A DNA stretch of 64,000 nucleotides, from the NCBI GenBank assembly GCA_037975125.1, contig CM075851.1, forward strand, positions 123,347,063-123,411,062, written 5' to 3'. This DNA is from Latrodectus hesperus (taxonomy: Eukaryota > Arthropoda > Arachnida > Araneae > Theridiidae). A model generated the notes under the pieces. That model was not told the origin of the DNA, did not search any database, and was given only the letters and a program-made list of their open reading frames with translations. Of this stretch, positions 43,027-55,000 are shown piece after piece. The translations under genes and the position numbers were made by a program. The stretch's first letter is position 1. Every line of letters begins with the position of its first letter.

Positions 43027-46000
43027 TAAAATAAAAGAAATGAAAATGAACTTATGTATATTGGTGAATTAATAAGCTATTTGATATTTACCCAATCATA
43101 CATACTTTAGTAAATGATTTAGAAAAACATTTCTGTGACGAAAATACCTTCTTTTGATAGTAGATGGGGAATTTGATTTACAAATGTATTGTATATATTT
43201 TTCCTTCTTACAGTTGCATCATTTACAAATTTCTTTTAAATATTTTTGCTTAAAAATTGTGCAATATATTCTTAATTTAATGACTGTGGTTTTAAGCCAC
43301 CTCTCTGCTTATACCTTATACATGTAGAAACCATTATGGCAACACCTCCTAGAGTAGAAAGCCGTTGCAGTGAAAGAATGAGTCATGCTCTGGAGGCCGA
43401 CCCGAAATTTCCTTACTCCTTCTTTGAGTTTTTATTCACTTAGATGGGAAAAACATTTGGTCTTAAAAAGATTTTCACTTCGTTTTAATTAAAAACACAG
43501 TGAAGGAGGGAGAATTTTTTATGAATGGAAAATGAATTTACTATACCAAAGACATTAAGAAATTTTCAAAATGAGCTTCTGTACTATAATGTAATCCTTT
43601 TTACATAAAATAATTAATTTAAAGATATTAGATTTATAATTATAATTTACATTTGTCATCCCTGTCAATTTTAGAATTTCACATGAATTTATATAATTTT
43701 TTGACATTTTTTCTATAGTTAATACTTTTATTTTTACATAGTTTAAAATTTAACATTCTGAAAATGATTTCTACATTTGTTTAGAATTGTAAATAGTCAT
43801 TAATTTACTAATAATGAAGAAAATACTAATTTGTCCAAAGATTTTTATTCTCTAAATTTCAATTTCATAAAAAATATTTTAAAGTAATTATTTTTAGCAA
43901 TTTAAAATAATTTGTACATGGAAATTTCTATTATTTGATATGCTGTTCAACATTTAATGAGCATGTTTAAAAAAATGTGAATTTTAATATATGAATAGAC
44001 ATTATTAGATAAGTATATATTTTTGTCACAAACAATTTTTGAGGGTTTAAAATTAAGATTTATAATTCATATTTTGGTAAATATTTCTTAAATTTATGTA
44101 TCACCTTAACATGTCTTAAAAATATTTTGATAATGTAAACAACATGAAATTTTGTTTAATATTTTACACAGTAAATAAACAATCAAATATATGGGGAAAA
44201 ATATTTATTGAAAACAATAAATTATACAATATTTTTCAAATACATAGCACACAAAATTATTTTTTAAATATTTCTAATTTTCTGCTCTTTTTTGCATTAT
44301 TACATTTCTTTTTTATCAGATCATCATTAACTTTCTTACAGTAATCTTTTAGTAAAGTATTCATTGAAGCATACACAATAATTTTCATAATATTATACAC
44401 ATCATGTTTATTACAATCAAACTGAAAATAAATTTCTAATAATCTAAGATTATATAATGTTATGTTGCATGCAAGAGACCTCTGATTTTTACATTGCATA
44501 AACTGTTTTTCAAATTCTTGTGACAATAGTTTAACAATTACGCAATAGTTAATTTTTATAATTTTTACTGTTTCATTGATAGGAAACTTCAATCCCCCTG
44601 TATTCATACTTTGAATTAAAATATCATTATCATCGCTTAATTCATCATATTCTTTAATAAGGGAACTGTTACAGGTTTCACACTTAATTTTTTTAAACAA
44701 GCATGGGTGCAATATCCAGCTATATAGGTTAGTATTGTGGACAGATGATTTATCCTTTCTAAATCATTATTACATATAACTATATTTAAATCATTTATTA
44801 TTTCAGTGATATCTAAAATTAAAGTATTATGAATTTCATTATCAAAGTTTTCTACAATGATATTTCCATGTGTATGAGATTTTAGTGTCAAGGAAATTAA
44901 ACTTTGAACTCTTAATTTATTTTCTGTTTCATAAATCTGGGTAAGCGATACATTGTATTGAGAACCAGCTAATTGCCTATAAAGTCCAAATCGTTCTTCT
45001 AAAGAATCGGTTTGCAACTTTCCAGTCAATAGGAAATTCATATTTAATTTTTTTGCACAATAATCAACAATTTCAATAATAGCATTGGTGGTGTGAGTCA
45101 AAGCTTAGATGAGTCTCAAAGCTTAATTTTCCTGTGTCTGAAGAAAAATGTTTCCATTTCTCGAACCACAAGGAAAAATTTTGCAAAAATATTAATCTAA
45201 CATCTGATGGTAAATTAGTGAGTGGCTGTTGATACTCATTTTTTTTTTTTTTTTTTCAATTCTCTTATATAATGTTCTCACATTAACAATATCCCACCAA
45301 ATTGATATCAGTTTGATAAATGTTGCTGTTCCTTCATAATTTAATAAATCATAAATGGGACCGGCAACTTTTAGTCCTTCTGAACAATGTCTATTAAAAA
45401 CTTGCAAAACTAATTTCACATTTTGTCTTTCCAAATTTGAAGGACATAAAGATTTTGTTGTTAGTATGTGACAATACCTGACTATATTTGTAGATTCAAT
45501 TTCATGTAATTTTCTTAGAGTATTAAAAGAAGCAGTATTTAATTTTTCTTCAGAAACTGAGTTACAAAAATTCGGAAAATAAAAAGCTTTATCTGAATTT
45601 TTTTGGTTAAGCCAATTATTTCTTATATTTTTAAGTAAATGTACAGTATCAATAACATAAAATAAAGGCCTGTTATTATCAACTGGATGATTATAATTAA
45701 TTTTTAGTTTGGGGGATTTGAAAACCGGGACATTGCCTTTCTATTAATGGCATTATTATCACTACTAACACACATTATTTTAAAGCCTATATTTTCTAGT
45801 CCAACTATTATTTTTAATATGATTGCATGCAACAAATCACCAGAAATAGTCTTAACAGGATATATATGTACCACATCTTTGTACATTGATTGAATGCTTT
45901 GGAGCATAAAGACATAAGAAGTGGTAGCCACATCATTTGAATTTGCAGCAAAACCAATTACATTACCACCTTTATACTCTACAGCAGCTTTTAGGTAAAT

Positions 46001-49000
46001 TTCATCCATCATTAAAACTACTGTCTTATCATTTTCAGTTAAATGCATATATTTATCCTTAATGTAAGGTAAAAAATTATCAGAACTTTGTTCTTTTAAG
46101 GGATTTGCTGCATAGTTAATAAATAAACGTTTTAATGTAGAGGGATGAGGCAGCATAATAAAAGAACTATTTCATAAAAATTTATAAGAATGAGGTGATA
46201 TTGAATATAGCAAAGCACAAAGGATTAAAAAAAATCAGGGGAATATCTCCGATGATGCTTAGAACTTTGTAATAATAAAATTTATTCCTTGATAAAATCC
46301 AGTAAATTTTTGTTATCCATATAGACATTTTTTAATTCATCAATGATATGTACAAGTAAATTAAGCAAATTATCTTTTTCTTTATCATCAACAATACATT
46401 TTTCAACAGATTTTAAAATATCAAATATAACATTAATGTTGTTGGTAGTCATTGGAAAAATGTAATTATCTAATTTGTCAAGTTTAACACTTTTAATTGT
46501 ACTTACCACAGATAAAGATTTGTCAATGGTGACAGCAGCTTCTAATACTGGACATGAAGTAGATGTTACAAATAAAAACATAACAAAATTATCATTTTTT
46601 ATGATATTCCAGTTAGAATCGATGACAACATTTTCTAAGCAGTTCTTCAGTTCATGAAAAGAATTGAAATAAATTTTTTTTTCATATAACTCTTTAGTCT
46701 TAAGGCTTTTTTGAATAGCAGCAGATATGTGTTTATTTTCTATCCTGAATTTCTTGAAATCGGGCTCATCTCTATGGTTTTTTACTGCAAAAAAATAAGC
46801 AGGGCAATTTGGAAACTTGGATGGAACTGCATGGGCTTTTAATTTGGGATGAGGTAGAGGAACACTAATTTTTTCCCGGATTTTTCATCATATATCTCCG
46901 AAAGCCTCTGAATGTCCATTTCCACGAAATGAGCTTCACAAATCTATGGAACAAGAAATAATGTATTGATAAAAATATCCAAAATTTGTAATTGCATTCA
47001 TTTACAAGAGAAGTTAATACAGTATTTCAATTAGAAAATAAAAAGTTGTTTAACAAATTATTTTGTATTTAAAGAATTTGAAAAATCATTAAATTTCAAT
47101 AAAATGTATTAGTTTATTAAATTTTTATTTAAGAGCATTCACAGTTTAAGGATGTAAAATGTATTTTCTCGAATAATATCATAAATTTTTTCTAGTGATA
47201 TAAAATACATAATACACGTTGTAGATTAATAATTCAAAGTGAAATTAAATAAAAAAAATTATTACAATTTTACTATTACAAATTATATTACTTAATGCAT
47301 TAAAAAAATTTTGCACAGCTATTTCTTATAAACTGATGACAGATGAATATTTTCACTTATGTAGTAATTAACTATTTAAAATAAAAAAGAATTATCTAAT
47401 CATTTGACACAAAACTATGTTACATTAAGTTAATTTAAAAAATAAGACCACAATTATAAAATTTTTATGCTGATAAACAGACCATAAGGATATCAAATTA
47501 TTCAGATATCTGGATTAATAATATTAATTTCAATTTTTATTTTAAAATATATAATTCATTTTCATAATTTAACGAAAGATACGACTTTAATATTAAAAAT
47601 ACCATTGAAACTGGAGAATTCTAACACTACTACATGGTAAATAAGCATGTTTTAACTGTTTTGTTTGTATATATGACATTTATTTAAAACTAATTTTACT
47701 TTTAAAACACTTCGACATGTTAAAGTTATACACGAATAATTATTATTATTTAATATTAGAAGATTATTACTATATTATAACTATATTTAATATAAGCAAA
47801 AAACTTACCCTGGAATTTTTAGTAACATTCAAGTTTTCTTGAGGAATGACTTTAAGCCATTTGTTGAGCATTTCTTCATCTTTAGGAAATCGAAAAACTC
47901 TAATTTTTTGAGTTTTGTTGTAATTACCACGACAGTTAACCACAGAGCATTTGTAAGGCATGATGAGAATAAAATCACTAGAAACTGGAAGAAATATATT
48001 ACAGATGTAAAGCAACAACACGAATCCGCGGGCAAAATGGCGACACTAGAATTGAAACGGGTTCAACAGCTTTGCCTCCAGAGCATGAGTCATACAGGAC
48101 GGGAGATAGTGGTGCTTCGGCTTTCACTGTAGGAGGTGTTGATTATTGCCTGGTTAGAAAATATGGATATTTCTTTCATGGTGGGAAAATAGTAAAATTG
48201 AATCTTTACTGAAGGTAAACCAAAGGTTCGTCATGTTTTGTAAAAGTTGCTGAGGCATTGAGTTAGCTCTTCAAGTGAAACACCTCTTGGAGTTGCAGAT
48301 CAAATATTGGCTTGTCTTGATTCTAAATTAAGAAGACTCCCATTTGTCTACTTCCACCTATTTGATAGAGTCCATCTCTAAGCTTGATGCAGGGAAATGT
48401 GCTGTTACAACAATAGCCTAATTCATCTTACAGTAGTTTTAATCAATGTTAAATTCAAATATTTGGAGAACAGTTCAGTGATAATGACTTGGTCAGTTGA
48501 CATTTCCTAGATAATTAAGTCTTGTTCCTAGGGAATCAAAATCTCTTGGGATAGTGGAATAAAAGATATGTCACCTGTAAACACAAAATTTTTAAAATCT
48601 GTAAAGGACTTCATGGAAGTCACATGTGTATGATGACAAAATAACAAGATTTTTCAGTAAAAAGATTTACTTTTATTTAATCAAACTGCATGATATTAAA
48701 ACTAATTGAGAGTATTATGACATAAAAATGTTTATAATGATAAACTTTTAATTAATTATTTGTAATAAAAGTATTTTTTAATTTGCTATAAAAAATTTTA
48801 TTTTTTGTAATCTCATGATAAAATATTTCTGGAAGAACATATTGGAGTAAAAGTTATATAAATGCAATCATACATTTTTGATATTAATCTATTAGTGACC
48901 CAATTTCTAGAAAGAAACTAATAGAATTTTTTAGGTTTTAAGAGTTATACTTAATATTTTACTTGTATTTAATGCTGACGTGCTTATACGTCATTTATAC

Positions 49001-52000
49001 AGATTCAGCTTTTCAAGTTAGATGAATTGTTCTTTTTGAAATTGGTACTAAATTTGAACTGTCAATTTTACAAACTTTGATAATATGTTTTTGCAAATAA
49101 TTTTAATTTATCTGGGGTAACCTTAAATGTATAAAAAATTAAATTACATTTTATTTAAAAATGTATCTATAGTTATATTTCTTTCAGAATTATAAAACCT
49201 TTAGTATTTAAAATTTTTAGATGAAAAATATTTTTCTTACAGCTTGCTCAAAATGAAAATCGCATCATTTTATCTAGTGGTAAACGATATGAACAGGTAA
49301 TAAGATTTTAGGAATCAACATTTATATTTTTATTTAACATATATCATAAGATAATAAATTAGTGTCTGCATCTCTATTTGCGTGAATGCATTTACTGATA
49401 CTGTATAATTTTGCAAAAAAATGGTGGATATATTTTTTTATTTATAATATCAAATGACATTTAGATATATGATATTAAACAAAAAAAAATAATTAAAAAT
49501 TTTAAGGGATAATTTTTTAATACTAAATAACATTTAGTAAAAAATAATTCTGTAATGTTCCAAAACTTGGCAAGTTTTCAAAAACAATATGTGTAATTAC
49601 ATTAAAAGGAACTTAATCTTTCTAATTTTCTTATCAGTTCTTTGCTTGTATCAACTTCTAGAACTTCAGAAAAACACGCCCCCTCCCTTTAAAGTATGTC
49701 TACTTTAATTTTATCAACAGTTTTGAGATCCATATAAAAATCATAAATAGTGAGAATTTATATCCATCTTTGTACAATGCTTTATCTTTAGAATTTTTCT
49801 TAAAATTAATTATTATAATATTTATATATTAAATTTCATAATCATTTTTTATATTAATCTTTTAAATTGTCTATGATACAAAGTTGAATAGAACTGTCAT
49901 TGAAAATCACTTATTTTGTATTACTCTTTATGAAAACTTTTTCAAAGTAATTTTACTTATAAAGATTATTTCAATTTTTTAGTGAATTCACTGATGTATC
50001 TTTAATTTAATCTTATCAGTTTGTACTAAAATTAAAGTTAATAATTTCTTGAAGATATGATTAAGGCTTTTGTTGCTTACATTTTACTCTTGAAAATTTT
50101 TGTTCATAATTAAATCAAATTAAAAATCAAAGTCCCTTTATAATAATAGATTATTTCAGAACTCATACAACTCCTGCAATTTTGACTTAGCTCCTTGAGA
50201 ATCATGACTAACTCCTGAAGTTTTTACTTACTTTAATAAATTTATTTTTTGTTAAAAAATATTATAATTTTTGTTAAGTTTGAGTTAGTTTTCATAAAAA
50301 TAAACTATTCGCTTTCTTATTTTATTCCACATTTTAATTATTTATGAAAGTGAATAGAAGAATCTTAATTATATACTTTTATGTGTTTGAGATCACAATT
50401 AAACTTTTTAATATTTTTTATGTAAAAGCAATAGCTTTCAAATTTCATTACAGATTAGAATTTTACAATTATACTTTGATAATTGTATTTTTATAATTAG
50501 ATGTATTGTTTTTATATTTTACTGTAAAGAAATTCTATATTAGCATTGTATATTTAAATAATTTTTAATCATATAATAAACCTGAAACCTGTGGCATGAC
50601 TATACCCATGTGAAACAGGCTTATAGAGCCCTTATCTGTTTTCCTCACCAAGGACCTTGAATACAAAGCATGTGTTTCTATTAGGTGGTCAGCCTAATGC
50701 GAAACTCCTAGAGTTTATAATAAAATAAATATCATGAATTAATTAAATATTCTGAAAATACTTAGCATTAAAAATAGGAACTATTAAATAATTTTACTCA
50801 AAGTTAATTATTTTAAAATGTCATATTTTTGTTTCATTTTAATTTTTTTAAATTTTAAATTATTTGGTTGACACTTACATTGTTTTTTATTGTAGTTAAA
50901 GGGATATGTGCCTAAAGATATGATTTTTTGTGTTGATAATAAAATAAATGTTAAAGATCAAGTAGCTGAAATACAAAAACATTTCAATCTAGAATTAGAA
51001 GAACAAAACATTTTCTCTCGCTGCAGTGTAAGTATAACTTTATTTAATTGATAAAAAGGTTATTATTTTGAATGTTTTCTATATTTATTGGCCACAAAAG
51101 ATCTGCTATAAATGTAATCATTATCAGAGTATATTACAATATTTTTAAAAGTATTAATTGAAAAAAAAATTAATTAAATTCTATCAAGTCTTAAATATTT
51201 TACTAGGAGTGAAGAAATGGTTAAAGTAGAGATATTATCATGTATTTTGCTAAATTGAAACTTTGAAAATGTTTGCTTACCTTGAAAATGACTAAAAATA
51301 ATTTTGAAAACAATTTCCTGTCATCAATATATACAAAAACTATTTTTTTTTTTTTTTTTTTTTTTTAAAGTGTAAAAAAGATGACTTTTGTATATATAAG
51401 TTTAAATGTTAATCCATATTTATAGTCACAAAAATTTATGCCATGAATACTTTTCTTTCTTGTGCTTTAGAACGAATGATATAAGATTGTTTCTGTAGAA
51501 ACATTTTTGTGTATTTGTACAAACAGGAAATGATTATTTTTCAATTTAAAATTACTCATGTTTGTTTATAAGTATTTAATTATATTAGTTATACTTTTAA
51601 ATATAATCATGTTAGTAAATAATTATTAGATGTATTTAAGGGAAAGTACTTTTTATTTAACTGTTCTACTTGTGATTGATCATTGTATTCTGTATGACAG
51701 ACTTTGTTTTTTTGTTATATGTTATCATTGTATAGCTTAATGTAAAATTAATTAAAGGGGTTTTTTTAATATCAGTGAATATTTTAATTTTTTTCATTTA
51801 TCTGTAAGTAATTGAAGAGTATTAAGAAATATTTAAAACTTTAGAATAGTAAATGAAAATCTTTTGGTTCCATATTAAAGTTTGAATATGCAGAGCCATC
51901 CAAAATTCCAAAGCATCTATGTATTAGTATTTGATAAAACTGAAATATATAAAATTTAATGCTTACTTTTGAAATATTTAAAATTTTATTTTAATTAATT

Positions 52001-55000
52001 TTATGTATTATATACAAACTTAATAGAGAAATAAATCTTTGAAATTATAAACATTCACAAAAATGCTTATACTTCCTTACATATTTTTCTATTTTAATTG
52101 ATTTTTTGGTTTCAAACTATTCCATTAAGTTCATTCTTGCTTTGATATATCCATCATCTTATTTATACCCTGATTCCTAAAATTTCTCTTCTCATTTATG
52201 ACCAGAATTATTTTCTAAATATATATTACAAATTTCTATGACTCAGTTAACATATTTTAATTTAGTAATTAATATCTAATTGGAGTTTCAGTGGGTTTGA
52301 ATTCTACCAGTCTTATTAGATGTATGTGTATAAAATTTAACTTTGCAGCTAAGTTTATAAACTTAGAACATAGAAGCTATTGGTTTCATTTCTAATCTTT
52401 TTTTCCTAGACTAATAAATGACTAATAAATAAATGCTCATCTATTTTAATCTGAGTGAAAAATGTGTGTGCGTGTAAGAAAGAGATTTGCAGATTAATGA
52501 AAAACATTATAACCTTTGATTTTTCAGATGCATTTTATTTATTTTTTCCCCTTTTATAACAATCTCCTTTATTACCTATTCTAAAATATTCAGAAGAAAT
52601 ATGAGTTTCATAAATTTTTTATTCCTTTTTACTTTTATGTACTTCAAAATTTTTTATTTGAAACTGATAGGTGATATTTAAGATCAAGGACATCACTCGT
52701 GCATTTTTTGTAATTTTCTGTACATTTATTAATTTCAGTCTGGAGCCAAAAGATATATTTTGATAACTCTAAAATTTTATATTTTTTCTGAGTCTTGTGC
52801 CATCGAAAGGGAGAAAAAACGTACATAAAAGTTTCTAAAATTAAATTGAAAGGACTGTAAAGGATTTGAAAATGAAGTCATTTTTTTTTTCTTTTTGACT
52901 GATTTGTGCAGATTTTGGAATTTATGTTTGACTTTCAAATTACTAAAAAGATCTTACATATTAATCAGAAATTTTACATCTATATTTCAGAATTAACTGT
53001 ATGTATTCTACCCCAGCAGGAAATAATTTTAAAAAAAGATAATTGATCCTGTCTTTTTCCTGATATCAAAATTAAAAAAGCTTTTATGTTAATGTAATAT
53101 GATCTGTTATTTGTTTGATTTCTCTTGATTTTTCAGCTCCCAAGAAAGAAATTCTTAAATTTTTAATAATTTAAAATTTTATTATTATTTACCATACCTT
53201 AACTGATATTATTGTGTTGTAACAATTTGTTCATAATTGTTTTTTGATAAAAATTGATTTTCATTTTAAGTTTTGAATAATTTTTAAATGGTATTAGACT
53301 TACTATTTACAATTGATCCAAGATATATAACTCCACAGATAAATATAATTACTGCATTTTCCTGTATATAATCTGTAGTGGCATATATTATCTGCAAAAC
53401 CTTTTTTCGATTAAAAGAAAAAAGGTGTTGTATAATCAGAGGCAATTTTTTGGCAAATAGCCAAAAATATATACTGCTAATAATATGTGGTGTCATATAA
53501 AATAAAAAATACACAGTATGATTAAAAAGTATGTACAAAAAACATTTATTATGAAAAACATCTCATTAGATTGTATTTGGATCTATCTTATTGCAGAGTG
53601 TGATAAACTGAGAGGAAAGCAGGAGCTCAATTAAGAGTAATAATTCCAAAAAGATTCTTGTAATACTTATCGATTTTTAATAACTTTTAAAATTATTTTA
53701 GACATTTTAAAAATAAAATATATTTCTTTCCTTAATAATTAAGTGATAGAAATGGATTATTTTTGAACTGCAGATTGAATAGCTTTTTTCTTTTGTATTG
53801 TGCATGCTTTGTTTTTCAACTGACATAAATAATTTTGTTGCTATCATTTTATTTTCCTTCTCTGTTGTGTTTAGTTTAGATACTGCTGTGTAACTTATAT
53901 TTTTTGTTTCAACGTGATAATATATGAGCTTGAATATTTTTCAAACAAAACAGCTCAAGTCAAGGGAAATTGCAAAATGATAATAGCCAATAGCAATTTT
54001 AAAATCTTTACAAGAAACCAAATTTGATCTTGAATATAATTGGACAAAACTGTTTAAGGCTTAAATAAATCAGCCCAGACCTGGCCCAATCTGTTATTAA
54101 TTTTATTTAACATAAATGGCATTACTTTCAAAACTTTATTGTCAGCTTTTTTGATTGAAAAATTTTTTTTCAGATAATCTGTGATGGCATACAATACCTA
54201 CAACAAAATTTTAAACTTTAACATATAATCTGCAGATTATATACCGGAAAATATAATAGATGTGTTTATATTATTATTAGTAAAGAAGAATAGTTTTAAT
54301 TTTTTCATGTTCTTATTCTTATGATATAAAAGCTTGTCATTTTATATTTGATTTCCTTACACATGAAGATGAATATATAAATTTTATCAAAAAATATATA
54401 AAAAATAATAAATAAAGTTTTGTATAAAAAATATTGAAATTTCAATGGTAAAAAAATATTACATCCTTTTTAGATTTGTAATTCAAACAATTTCCTGAAA
54501 GTTGAAAATGAAGAAATGTTTTCTATATGGTGTAATGTATTAAATGAAGATGATAAACTATTAGCTGCAGATACTAAGCATATAACAGATATTTGTTACA
54601 AGTGCGATATTAAAACAGCTAATGGAGAGCAACTTAATAATGTACCTGTTCAACTAGCTAATTTGTCTCCTTCTGTTTTTGAGAAAGTAAAAGAATTTTT
54701 AGTTTGTGCTGGATGTGGAAAAGTTTATTGGGGAGGTACACATTTATCACGAATAATGAAATCTATATCTTCTATAATAGAGATCAAGCCTTCTAAAGGG
54801 AATTTTTACCAGGTAATTTTATTTATATTTTTTCTGAATCTTTTTTTTTTTTAATATGCACAAAAAATTTATTTTTTTTATATTATGTAATCCGGTAAAT
54901 TGATAAATTAACGCACTTTAAAAACAGAATCAAACAAAGATATGTTAAATTTTATAAATAGTCACTTGATTTTGCAACTTTTTATAGAATTTTTAATTTT

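Larger units (their letters stand above)
43341..48141 (-). mobile_element. P-like (THAP) DNA transposon, about 4.8 kb
   Basis: The ends are inverted: AACACCTCCTAGAGT-AAAGCCG on the left and CAACACCTCCTACAGTGAAAG on the right (reverse complement). A second inverted block, TCATGCTCTGGAGGC, lies further in (43383-43397 and 48074-48088). Near-identical flanks ATTATGGC (43333-43340) and ATTATTGC (48142-48149) fit an 8-bp target duplication, the length known for P elements. Inside, on the minus strand, is a THAP-domain transposase. The element sits antisense in the intron between exons g and h. Several single-base frameshifts, mainly at homopolymers, break the gene. Confidence 0.85.

Noticed and set aside
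47770..48021. Stand-alone host THAP gene
   Set aside because: The THAP exon is inside the P-like transposon ends and splices to the transposase body.
54516..54854. Independent gene starting at ATG 54516
   Set aside because: It is the interior of exon j of the mut-7-like gene, read past its donor into the intron.
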